Assembly (NCBI GenBank): GCA_013423325.1
Contig: BLJB01000229.1
Coordinates: forward strand, 62,001-126,000
Length of the DNA: 64,000 nucleotides
Reading direction: 5' to 3'
DNA from: Usnea hakonensis
Lineage: Eukaryota; Ascomycota; Lecanoromycetes; Lecanorales; Parmeliaceae
Under the pieces are notes generated by a model. That model was given only the letters and a program-made list of their open reading frames with translations, ran no database searches and had not been told where the DNA came from. Each line of letters starts with the position of its first letter. The first letter of the stretch is position 1. The position numbers were made by a program, and so were the translations under genes. Shown here in pieces: positions 11,935 to 22,449 of the stretch.

Positions 11935-12813
11935 CTATTGGAAAATCGTCCCGCAACTGCAACACACGTAGAAAAGTTTCTGCATTCATGAATATCACAT
12001 TCTTTAGCACACACTTTTCCCAACAAAGTACGAAGCCAGAACGTACTGGAAAAACCGGTTCGAGGGATGGGGAAGGAAGGGGAATGGACATACCATTCCC
12101 GTCTCTGCGGAGCGCTGTTGTGACTGGAAGAAGACGGCTTCAGGCTCCCGGCAGTTGGGGCACTCTTTGTTTGATCGGGGGAGCTGTTGTTTTGGAAGAG
12201 AAGAGAAGAGAATCAGTCAGCTAAGGGTGATCTAAGAAGGTTTCTTGCGCTTCTGGGGCTTGGGGGATAAGGAAAGCTGATCTGCTCGTTGCGGTTCCCT
12301 TTGCGTCTTTCCATTTGCTGCGGTGATGGCTGGGTGTGTGGTTGTCGTGGCGGTGTCAAGCTCGCTATCCATCTCCTCGTCCTCATCTTCCAGCCTGCGC
12401 AGCTGTCTTGGATCGAACACATTCACATCCACCCACTTGTCCCTGCACTCATGGTTTTCCTCCTCCTCCTCAACGCCCAAAACCATCCCACAAAGCGTAC
12501 AAAAACAACACAAAGGACTAGAACCATAGACATTGAAATCAGGATCACAAACCGTAGGATCACTCCCCACATCCTGCGTCACGCCCGCCGTCTCCCCGAC
12601 GGTGTTATACATGTTGTTCCGGAACACGCAGCTGGAGATGGCCTCCTCGCTGAACTGGCAGGTGCGGCAGGCGAACATGAGTTTGTTGGTCATGCGGTCT
12701 TCCTTTGGGTAGAGCATGTTGCTGCATTCGCGGCAGAAGCGGAAGGTGATTTGCTCTTGGGCTTTGGTGGGGGGGGCGTCGGCGGAGAGGGCGGAGGGGG
12801 CGGGGGAGGCCAT
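11935..12813 (-). CDS. RPB9: RNA polymerase II subunit RPB9
   Basis: Three exons on the minus strand, 12813-12553, 12183-12094 and 11979-11935, encode 131 aa. The N-terminal zinc ribbon has C27/C30 and C49/C52 followed by the Rpb9 linker ending ETAGVTQDVGSDPT. The second exon supplies C95/C98 and the TFIIS-like VFFQSQQRSAETGM, and the last exon C123/C126 (YVCCSCGTIFQ), so both ribbons are complete. Rpb9 acts in start-site choice, transcript fidelity and Rpb1 ubiquitylation. The first intron (12184-12552, 369 nt, GTTTGT...ACAG) is several times longer than others here and is open in frame; reading through gives a 193 aa product that loses the C-terminal ribbon. The second intron is 114 nt. Divergent neighbour: ESS1, 513 bp away. 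Confidence 0.93.
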
Positions 12814-13326
12814 GGGGGATTTTCGTTTTCAAGGTTTGGGTAGATTGGTTGGTGGAGGTGGATAAGGGGGTTTGGTATAGGTTGCTGTTGGTGAAGATGT
12901 AATTCTTCTTCTTGTTGTTGTGAAAGAATTAATTGCGAATGAAGATAATAGTACTCTACCTTCAGAGTCAAGGAATTAAGGTTTGACGCTAAAGTGAATT
13001 TAATGCGAAGTGCTAGCGTCTCCACTGCAGCTCTCAGTCTCGGGCTCGTGTTTTGGATTTAATTTGTGATTTATTACTCCGTATGTTTTGCTGCAACACT
13101 TTTTAGTGCTCTTCACTCGTATTCCCTTCGTATTCACCGGTTTCTCTGCTCGTACATAAATGCCACTCCAATTAATTTTCCTATAGGTTAGAGGATAGAG
13201 GTCACAGGTCACAAATATTAATCACCCAGGGTATAGGTATAGATAGGACATCTTAAAAGGCTGCCGCATCTCTGCTCCCTTGTCTCTCCCTTCTCCACCC
13301 TCACCACCGACTCCACAGTACCCAAC
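12814..13326. promoter_or_regulatory. Shared divergent promoter RPB9 / ESS1
   Basis: 513 bp between the two start codons, with no gene. Both flanking genes act on RNA polymerase II, so coordinated expression is possible (inference). No specific operator recognised. Confidence 0.5.
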
Positions 13327-14107
13327 ATGGTGAGTCCACCCCCCACCGACTCTTTCTCCCCCCCACTCCCAATCCACCACCTTCTAAACCCTCTCCCCTC
13401 CCAGTCCTCCTCCGCCGACACCGGTCTCCCCACCCAATGGGAAGTCCGACACTCCAACTCCAAAAACCTACCCTACTACTTCAACGCCTCCACCAAGGAA
13501 TCCCGCTGGGAACCCCCTCCCGGCACCGACCCGGAAAAAATTAAGACCTACATGGCCCTCCACCACAGCGCCCCCGCCAACCCTTCTACCTCCGGCGCCG
13601 CCAAGGACGGGAAGATCAGAGCGGCCCATTTGCTCGTCAAGCATCGCGATAGCAGGCGGCCGAGCAGTTGGAAGGAGCCCGAGATTCAGCGGACCAAGGA
13701 CGAGGCCTTGGATATTCTGAGGGGCTACGAGAAGAGGATTCAGAGTGGAGAGATCGGGTTGGGAGACTTGGCTACGAGTGAGAGTGACTGTAGCAGTGCG
13801 AGGAAGAAAGGAGATTTGTAGGTCCCTCTCTGCTCTGTGCAAATTCTTGTGTGACAGACAGCGATTTGGGCCCTGGGGCTGATCTGGGTTCAAGGGGATT
13901 CTTCGGACACGGGGACATGCAAAAGGAGTTTGAGCAAGCGGCCTTTGCGCTCAAACCTGGAGAGGTTAGCGGAGTTGTGGATACTGCCAGCGGAGTGCAT
14001 TTGATAGAAAGGTACGTCGTCTACGGAACGGCAAGGGCTCCCGTCTCATTAAATCTGCATTCCCAAAAGTAAAGCTGGAGCACTGATCGCGGAATAGGCT
14101 GGAGTGA
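13327..14107 (+). CDS. ESS1: Pin1-type peptidyl-prolyl cis-trans isomerase
   Basis: Four exons: 13327-13329 (only the ATG), 13405-13817, 13895-14011 and 14098-14107, giving 180 aa. It isomerises phospho-Ser/Thr-Pro bonds, chiefly in the RNA polymerase II C-terminal domain. Residues about 6-40 are the WW domain (LPTQWEVRHS ... SRWEPPPG). The parvulin domain follows with AAHLLVKHRDSRRPSSW (phosphate-binding basic loop), the catalytic Cys region SDCSSARKKGDLG, FGHGDMQKEFE and SGVHLIERLE. The first intron follows the start codon directly (75 nt, GTGAGT...CCCAG). Without splicing the frame would begin with an unrelated Pro-rich leader. Introns two and three (77 and 86 nt) restore GDL-GFFG and LIE-RLE exactly as in the family. 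Confidence 0.95.
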
Positions 14108-14576
14108 GCGGAATCATGGCTTTGACGATCCAGCATGACTGATACTGCATGAGCAAGGTGGACAACGTCGATGCATTTTGCGGTCAAATTTCAGTTGACG
14201 TTCCTTTGCAAAAGTTTGCCTTTCAATTACGAGATTTGATGTATGTACATACGAGATGGGTGGCACATCAATTGCGAACAGTGTCATAGGCTGCATGTCG
14301 AACCTTGCTTTGCTTCCTGTTGATAGATGAATTCATGAATGTTACGACCATATGACTTGGAATTTGTGATACAGGCAAGCTATGTCCGCTTTGATTGCCG
14401 AGACCGCACTAACAAGAGGTGCAATTCGAAGAGAGTACAGTGTAAACGTCATGAAGGAACATCGAGCATGGACATCCCAATATACGTCCCGCTCGCCCGC
14501 TCATGGCGCCAGATATACATTCAAAATGCCCTGCCGCTAAAACTTGGCTTTGTCCTTCGTAACATGCCAAGGTGAA
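14108..14576. other. Convergent intergenic region
   Basis: Lies between the 3' ends of ESS1 and the RING-PHD gene. No gene or RNA recognised. Confidence 0.5.
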
Positions 14577-16466
14577 TTATGAGGAAGCCTTCAATGACTG
14601 GACTGCTTTGGCCACCTCCTCGCTGGCCAGTCGCTCCCAAGTCTTCCTAGCCTCGCCCACTACACTGCCCGCATCCCCTACTTTCTCGTAAAGCAGACGT
14701 GAAACGTTTCTGTTAATATCGGTATATTGGTCTTTTGACACGGTATTGCTCTGATAGTGAGGGGAGAGAGCAGTAGAAACCATTCTTTGGAGATCTGTTT
14801 TGGTGGACAAGGGCATTGTGGCGCGAGTGGGTGAGGTGTCCTCAGATCTTGGTGCGCCGGAGCTTTGCACTGGCGGTCGTGACCGGCGCCTAGATTTGAT
14901 AGTGGGCCGCTTCTCATGATGAGGGCGATGAGCGAAGGCTGTGTCTATCGGAGACCGTGTGGGAGAGAACTCTGCTGGAGGGTATATTGGCTCTACCTTT
15001 GACGTCAGCGAAAACGGCGAGCCTGGACGTGTGGCCACGGATGGCGGTGGCGTAGTAGATCTTGCACGAGGGCTGGGATGGTTGGAGGTTGTCGGTGAGA
15101 CCCCTGGCGACGAAGGCTGAGGCGAAGAGTGTCCAGTGACACTTTGCATGTTTTGTTGCGTTTGAAACCCCTCGGGGTTAGTAGAAGTCTCGATCTCTCG
15201 GAGCATGGATTGTAGGAAGCTGGGGCCGTTGCCTTGGGCAGCCACATTGTGTAAACCCGAGGGACGTGAACTGGTAGCAGATGCTTCCGGTGTGGCATTG
15301 GTTGGGACTTCAGCGTTGTCGATGGTTCGTCGCGTTCTTGGCCTCTTCAAAGGTCGCTGGGGTTGAGCATGAGATTCAGGATCCGAGGGCGAATTGGTTG
15401 CAGATTTCCTCTTTTTCTTGGGGTTTGGGTCAAGTTCAATCTCTTTTGCTTTCTCGAAGGCATTCCAAGCACGGATCTCTTCACGAGACTCGGGCTCTGG
15501 GACAGCAGGATGTTCGCGTGTTGCCTGAAGGTCCAGAAGAGCTGATGCCGTGTCCCGAAATCTATTCGCTCCACCTTGCCTTTCAGCGACTTGAAATCTG
15601 CGTTCCCATTGCCGGAAGTCACGACGTTGGGAGGCAGCCCTTTGTGCTCTATCGATACGGGCGGTATCAGATCCTTCATCGAAAGGGAAGTCAAGGTCCA
15701 AATTGAGATTGTCCCAGACTGACTGCCACACGCGTGCCCAGCTTGAGGAGTTGGCTTGATTGCGGATCCTTAATTGGCGTTGTTGACCGCGAGTACGTCT
15801 ATCTGCTGTATGATGGGGTCTTTGTGCTGCTCGATTCGAGCCCGTTGGGCAAACACTTTCAATGGCTCGCTGTGTCTCGCAACTCTCGCAATACCAATGG
15901 CCAACAGGAACGTCTTCCAAGTCGACGCAATATGTATGGTAGAAGGCATCGCAACCATCGCAGGCGAGAAGTCGCTCCTCGTTATCGTCTTCGCCACAGA
16001 TGACACATGGCTGGTCTTCCGCTTCTTCTTCGTACTCTTCTATGAGCATAGACGGATCGACTTCGGCGATCTGAGTTCGGTCGCTGACAGAATAGGTGGA
16101 AGCCACGGGCCCTAAAAGTCATGACGTGTCAGTACAATCTATTGTAGTCTATACATCTGAGATGGTACACTCACCCCCAACACTGGTGCTAAGTTCAACT
16201 TGGTTAAAATTTTGTCGGCAAATGGGGCAACTGTTGGCTCGTTCCACCCAAGGTTTCAGACATTCGTCATGTAGGTTGTGTCCGCAAGGTAACAAGTGAG
16301 CTATCATATCAGAATCGTGATCATCAGGGCGGGTTGGAGACCTGTTGCTGGTGGGCACTAGGCCTCCATGCTCGTCATCTTCTGACTCGACAGCTTCAAC
16401 GGCAGGGTGGGGTAGCGCATTGGCGCTTTCGAGGTCGCCAAGACAGACAATACACGTCTCCGACAT
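14577..16466 (-). CDS. RING-PHD zinc-finger protein (Asr1/PHRF1-like E3 ligase)
   Basis: Two exons, 16466-16175 and 16111-14577, join over a 63 nt intron (GTGAGT...TTTTAG) to 608 aa. An N-terminal RING-H2 finger starts at residue 4 (ETCIVCLGD ... LLPCGHNLHDECLKPW ... CPICRQNF), with an acidic insert between the first two Cys pairs. The second exon opens with a PHD finger (CVICGEDDNEERLLACDGCD ... YHTYC ... HWYCESC). The rest is basic, Ser/Pro-rich and probably disordered, with a nuclear localisation-type KKKRK and a conserved-looking C-terminal helix region ending AVQSLKASS. Tandem RING-PHD proteins such as yeast Asr1 and animal PHRF1 bind the RNA polymerase II CTD and act as ubiquitin ligases; that role is inferred here. 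The gene is convergent with ESS1. Confidence 0.88.
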
Positions 16467-18096
16467 GGTGATGATTGATGGTGGTGATTTTTGAAAGTGG
16501 AAGTGGAGATGAATTCATGAATGTGGAAAAGTATTCAGTTGTGTTGAAAGAGTTGTAAAAGGAAGGTCGATTCTGGATGGTCGGATTTTGGGTTTTGTAC
16601 GAAGGCAGTTTGGCGCCTTGCGCTAAGATCCAAGCGAGTTAGAAGGGGAGGGGGGGGGGTCAGGCTGAGCACCTGCAGCTGATGATAATAAAGTAATGAT
16701 CATGATAGTAGTAATCAAATGAGAAAATGAGCATGAGATCGGATTTTCCTTTGCTGAAAGTAGCTTGTTAAAAGGATAGCAATCTAGCATCAATATAAGA
16801 ATGTAGAGAGGAAATTATTATCACCTCACCGACTTATGGTTATTGGCACATAATGTATGCCCGATAGCCTACTAAGATTCTTAAATTTAGAGGCAATTTT
16901 TTTTCAGCCCTCGAATGGATTGTTTTCTGTCCTGATCCCAGTGTAATCGGCAGAGAGACTCCTGCTGTAGGATACGCAAGGAGCGAGCGGAGCTTGATGC
17001 TTGCGACCCATCACCCAGGCTCGGATTGCACACTCCGGACCCAGAATACCACAATCGTCAGCTGAAATATGGTATCCGGCCAGGCGAAGACGAGTCATCG
17101 AGAGGCACGAAATTGCATTCGATGCTCAGATCTTTGCCCGATGCCATTCGTGCCTTGAGCGCTAGTAGATCCACGAAGCCTGTGGAGAGCCCCATATCAT
17201 ATAAATGTAGTCACGCGAAGAATGTATTGTCATCGTCTCTCCTTCGCAAAGTCGGACGCTGGTGCCGTCTTCAGCTTTGTGTAAGGGAGGCCTCGATGGA
17301 ACTGATTCTCATTATTGCAGCTGTGTGCTATCTTCTACCTCGACATCGATCGGTCCATAAGGGAGCGTATCGATAAATCTCTTCAGCTAGCTATATCTTT
17401 CGGGTCCCCATTATCAATGCATACATCCAATGCTTTCCAAATTTGACGATCGATACGGCCGACAGGCGGTTGCGTGCGATGTCAGCCATGTCCCAGCGGC
17501 ACGGTGGTAGCCAGATACACCGATCCAATAACAGTCACAGTTTGTCCAAAGTGAAGATGTGCGATCAAGGCGTTAGGCAGCGAACCAGAACGATCAAGGG
17601 TTGATGGTAATCTGCGCTGCTGTGAACGTCGAATGAGGGGTCATTGCAGTCGACCTCGCATGTCTGGCGCAGGGGCCATCGTTACAGGAGCACCACAGTG
17701 TTCTTCCTCATCAGAGAGCTGGGAGAGACTCTTTGATGGATTGATCACTTCGGTTGAGTCACTTCGTAGATGATGATGAGGATGATGAGATGAAGGAAGA
17801 ATTTTAGGGCATAATTTGAGATTTTAAGAGCTCGGAGGGATCTCGCTAATCTAGCGCCTTGGCAATATGAATTGGAAGTTTCGAGGCCATTGACATAAAA
17901 TACCTCAGTGTTACACGTCGCTCGTTCGCATCAACTCGGAGAACTTAGTAGTATTCGGCAAATTCTGACTTACAAACAAGAACAGGTAGGTCGAGAACGC
18001 CTTGCTGTAATTGATCTGGTCGAATCTTGAAGTATTCTGCCTTCTCAGGTGCAACCTTGTCCAAGTAGTGGCCCTGCGAGCGAAGTCTCCTCAGAA
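16467..18096. other. Long intergenic spacer
   Basis: 1.6 kb with no recognisable gene. It contains a G run near 16650 and a GATGATGAG-rich stretch near 17770. A 116-codon open frame at 17026-17376 has no recognisable motif and is not called. Confidence 0.5.
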
Positions 18097-19400
18097 ATGT
18101 CTGATCTCCAGCCAAAAATGTATGACCTTATTGTTTTTGGTGCTACCGGGTATACTGGAAAGCTTTGCGCGGAATACATTTCAACAAACCTACCGACGAA
18201 CTTGAAATGGGCCATTGCCGGTCGATCGGAAAAGAAATTGTTGGCTTTGATGGACGAGATAGGGGCAACAAGCACTGACCGCTTTCAGCCCGGTCAGTTC
18301 CCAGTCTTCTAATCTTTCTGGGTCTAATTGACGTCCATGAAGGCCTTGAAATTGCGTCTCTTGACCCAAGGGATCTGAATGCTCTTGCAAGGAAGACTCG
18401 GCTTTTGATCAATGTCGTTGGACCGTACCATCTATATAGTACACCCATCGTTGAAGCTTGTGCTCAGAATGGTACACATTATCTCGATGTCACTGGAGAG
18501 TCACCATGGGTGCTAGAAATGATCGAGAAGTACCATGAGACAGCAAAAGCCAATCACGCGATCATCATTCCAGAGATCGGGATTGAATCCGCGCCATCAG
18601 ACCTTATGGCCTTCGCATTGGTCAGTTTGATCAGAAGAGAGCTTTCGGTAGGTACAAGAGAGATTGTGGTAAGCGTACACGATTTGAAGGGTGTTCCTTC
18701 TAGTGGTACGTTGGCTACAATCCTTACCATATTGGACCACTACAGTCTGAAGGAGATTGGAAGACCCAGTGGCTCCTGGGCTACCTCTCCTGTCCCTAGG
18801 CCAAATTCTCAAAGCTCACAATCTTGGGTCAGCAAACTTCTAGGCATTCGATACGTGCCAGGGCTAGGAACACTGACAACGTCTATATCAGCCGGACCAA
18901 ACATTGCTGTTGTCCAGAGAAGCTGGGGCTTACTCGATGGCGGTAAACTCTATGGCAGCAAATTCCAGTACAGCGAGTACATGAGGGTACGAAATTCTAT
19001 CGTTGGCATAGCTTTCCACTTTGCTCTTGCTTTCGCCGGGTTGGCAGTGACCATCCCCCCAATCCGCTGGCTGGCAAAGAAACTTGTCTACGCCCCTGGT
19101 AAAGGTGCTGATGAGGAAGCAACAAGACGCGAATATCTTGAATGCCATGCCGTCGCCACTGCCGACCAGGATGGACTCAAGCCGAGACGAGCTTTTGCGA
19201 AGCTGAGATGGGACGGTAGCCTTTACTATTTTACAGGGGTGTGTCTCGCCGAAGCAGCGATGGTACTCCTCAATGATAAGACATTGGTACACCGTCTAGA
19301 CGGAGGTCTTCTAACTCCAGCCACCTTAGGCCAGCCGTTCATTGATCGGATGAAGAACGCTGGTCTTCTCTTTGAGGCTGAGATGATATCTGACCCATGA
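18097..19400 (+). CDS. Saccharopine dehydrogenase-like oxidoreductase
   Basis: Exons 18097-18292 and 18343-19400 (50 nt intron) encode 417 aa. The N-terminal Rossmann nucleotide-binding motif is VFGATGYTGKL, followed by WAIAGRSEKKL. The second exon gives RLLINVVGPYHLYSTPIVEAC and HYLDVTGESPWVLEMI, typical of the SCCPDH-like trans-acting enoyl-reductase/saccharopine-dehydrogenase family. A hydrophobic segment at about residues 305-330 (GIAFHFALAFAGLAVTI) suggests membrane or lipid-droplet association, as known for SCCPDH. The substrate is not known for most members; true lysine-pathway saccharopine reductases are longer and lack this segment. ATG 18097 is used; a second Met seven codons later (18118) precedes the Rossmann strand and is equally possible. 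Confidence 0.9.
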
Positions 19401-20175
19401 ATATCATCACAATCCGATTCTAGCTTGATACTTCTCATTAGGATTTCCACGTGTGTCTTGAGATCTGTTGGCTGTCGCTTGGTATGAGCGGTTAATCCAA
19501 GCCCCCTACAGGTGAAACGTCAGTCATGACGTAAATTTATTGCAGTCGTCGCCATGAAAAAAGACCGTTAGCTACCCAAAAAGCTCTGCACGAAGTCCTC
19601 ACCGGACCTTAGCTCATCACCTCCGACTTATCATTTGGGTCGTCTCGGCGTGCAAAGTATGTCCTATTACTGGTATGATACTTAGAGCCGCAGCAGAACG
19701 AGCCACCTTGAGAGAGTTATGTCTTTGAAGATTCAATCAGAGCAATCAACGGTTCCGTCAGACACCATCCCAGAGGCAGGGAGATAAGAGGCAAGGAGCG
19801 TTGCGATGTGCGTGGATACCGAAAGCGTCGAAAGGATCAATGGCGTCGAGAACCTCGGGGACATGTGCGCTATTATGGGCAATAAAGAACAAATGCGCCA
19901 AGACCAAGTGGAAAGAAATGGCTATCTTAACCATCAAGTCTAATTTCCCACCGTGCCCCCATGATTGGAGATTTACGCCGGGAACACTTTGGTAATGACT
20001 TGAGAGATCATACTGGATTCGGCGAAATACGAAAGGATGGGGACAAGAGCATGGTACGCTGACTATAAAACTAGGGCCTGGCTAAAGTTTCGCCATTCAC
20101 TACACAACTCATGGCATTTCACTATCTATCACAATCGATAGAGGAAACCCGTACCGAAATCTGTACCCCATCTCT
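19401..20175. other. Convergent intergenic spacer
   Basis: 3' flanks of the oxidoreductase and of the small minus-strand gene. No supported gene. Confidence 0.5.
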
Positions 20176-20855
20176 TCAAGAGAGTTGTCCTCTTGCCTCT
20201 TCTCGTTCTGCTTCCGAGTCATACCCAGTCCACTCCCATCCCCTTCCAATCTCAGCTGAAGACTTTGCGTTCAACTTCGACATCGCAACGCCAGACGTCA
20301 CCGCTCCCTTTCCCAGAAGCCATACTTCTGCTTCTGCATCGGATTCAGTCCAGTCCGTTGGAGTCTCGGAGCTGCCTTCCTTTTTTGCCTCGTCCCCCAT
20401 GCCGCCAGCCTCTCTTTCGGCGCGTCTCTCGTCTACACCGCAAAACCAATCCATCAAAAAGTCAAATTTGCCGCCCTCCGGAATACGATCATACAAAGCC
20501 CGAAAATTCTCATCATGTTCTCGCCGTTTCTGCTCTCCACTCGGAAGAGCCTTGGCGCCCTCAATCCCCTTCTCATTGATGCGTGTGCGTTCTGCATCAG
20601 TAGCGTCCTCGTCCATGGTGCGTTTGACCATTTCATTTGCAAAACATTCCCGGTCTTCCTTTGACAAGCTTGATGCGAGAAAGTCCCAGAACTATATTCA
20701 CTGTGATCAGCCAGTCTCCATCATCAAGGTTGGTCAACTCGATCGTTGTGTACAAGAGGGTTCATCATGACTTTGACCGTCTCCTCTCCTTTCAGTTCAC
20801 CAGCCATGAATCTGAGGAAATATGCCTCGGTTTCTCCATTTGGGTTCGATGCCAT
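20176..20855 (-). CDS. Small acidic protein of unknown function
   Basis: Minus-strand exons 20855-20754 and 20691-20176 join in phase over a 62 nt intron (GTACAC...ATATAG with a CTGAT branch site) to 205 aa. The first exon reads ETEAYFLRFMAGELKGEE; the second starts FWDFLASSLSKEDRE and continues with an amphipathic, helix-rich region and an acidic, Trp-containing C-terminus (TPTDWTESDAEAEVW). There is no signal peptide, membrane segment or known domain. The conservative splice joint, helical N-terminal pattern and hydrophilic composition make it more likely genuine than the overlapping plus-strand frame of 219 codons. The family is not recognised. Confidence 0.55.
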
Positions 20856-21214
20856 TGTGTTGCAGTGAAGGGGAGGTCAAGAATAAACGACTTTTAGCTG
20901 TTTCAATCTGTTGACCAGCAGGGGGTGGTGTGAGCCGAAAAATCTTCAGGGATGTTGTCATAAACGCATCAATGATGGCATGGTTTATGAGGTACTAGTT
21001 TCAACGAATGCTTGCATGCAGTTGTGAACGAGAAATAAACGACTTTTGGATCAATGAAATTTCAAAGACCTAAATTTGACTCCCGAAGTTAACGAGGTGC
21101 GACGCATAGCGAATCCTTAGCCTACAACACGAAAAGCGTCAACACCGGGTCATAAGCAGTCGGACCCGGCCCTATCTACACTATTCCTGCTCATCACAAC
21201 AAGCACTCAAAGAA

Positions 21215-21780
21215 GTGTCTCGTCTCCTAGCCCTCGAGTTAGCACCCCTCATCCATTATCATCAGACCACTCTAACCCTCACCTCACCTTTACCCTCACC
21301 GTCACCGTCAACCTCGCCCTCGCCCTCACCCTCATCTCCCCTTCCCCCGTTGTCCTCCCCCATTCCCCAATATCACGTCCATCATCCAGCATCCCTCAAC
21401 AGTCCCCCTTAAAAACATATCTATCTTCCCAACAACCTGAACCCATAGCACCAACCATCCCGTCCTTCCCTACCTCGCCTTCCCCAAATGCTCCACCAAC
21501 CCCCTCGAGACCCCCTCTCCCTTCCCCCCTTCCAGAATCCCTTCATCCAACCACTCACCTACCAAAAACCCCCCTCTGAACCACCTCTCCTTCTCCCCCT
21601 CCAGGATTTCTCCATCTAACCACCTCGCTCCCTCCCCAACCCATTCCCCACCATCCCATCCCATCCTATCCCCCACTGACAAACCCCCCAAAGCACACCA
21701 TTCCCACACATCCAACAACCCACCAACCAAAGACCCCCATAGATATCCAACCCCATACCCTAACTCTACAAAACCCCCCC
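21215..21780 (+). repeat. Pyrimidine-rich low-complexity tract
   Basis: About 560 bp is dominated by C and T on this strand, with CACCCTCACC-type units at 21270-21340 and an imperfect duplication of CTTCCAG...CATCCAACCAC near 21530 and 21600. Strand asymmetry continues for the whole tract. Confidence 0.7.
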
Positions 21781-22040
21781 TCTAAACGAAAGAATGAAAC
21801 GTGGAAGAAAGAAGAAACAGATATCAAAGCCGCAGATTACTTTCCTATGTTTAGATTGATAAATTCCCAGAAAGCCAAGGTCCAGACACATGCTCGAGCG
21901 TAACAAGATGCAGGGAGGAGTTAACATGCCTAGACTGAGCTGTCAGGATTTTGGGGAGGATGGAGGGGGAGGAAGGTATGCATTTCCATTCCGTGACGTT
22001 TATTGCACGGAGAAAGATGGTTTCTGAGATTCGTTGTACC

Positions 22041-22080
22041 GTGCAGTGCAGTGCAGTGCAGTGCAGTCTAGTCTAGTGCA
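22041..22080 (+). repeat. GTGCA / GTCTA pentanucleotide microsatellite
   Basis: Five perfect GTGCA units followed by two GTCTA units and another GTGCA. Confidence 0.85.
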
Positions 22081-22449
22081 GGTCGCTTTAGAAAGACAGG
22101 CGGGTGGGACAGTAATGAAAAGAAGCTGGTTTATATACCTTGGAAATAGAAATGTCGAAAAAGCGATGTAAGCTTTAACATGTCGATGTGTTTCTGAACA
22201 ATGCCGCCAACAGATGCCGGCGCCCTTGATAAATAATCTAGTGTAGCTTTCTAAATCCATGTTCATGTATGGTACAAGAGTAATACAGATGCCCGTTCCA
22301 GCCACGGCAGCTGCATGGTTATCACATATGCCAAAAAGGGATGAGAATCCATTATTTTTAATCCTCCCGCTTTGCAATGCCTTTGAGTTTTAAGATGCCA
22401 AACGTCGTCAAGTACCAACGAGGGTCCCCCAATCAATCAAACCATTGTT

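Larger units (their letters stand above)
20856..22449. other. Intergenic, with pyrimidine-rich block
   Basis: No gene. 21215-21780 is strongly C/T-rich on the plus strand, and 22041-22080 is a short GTGCA tandem repeat. The rest is unremarkable. Confidence 0.5.

Noticed and set aside
17026..17376. 116-codon open frame in the 16.5-18.1 kb spacer
   Set aside because: No recognisable motif, non-ATG start, and isolated in a gene-poor region.
20111..20770. 219-codon plus-strand open frame
   Set aside because: It is antisense to the two-exon minus-strand gene, Ser/Pro-rich by frame shadowing, and has no domain or splice support.
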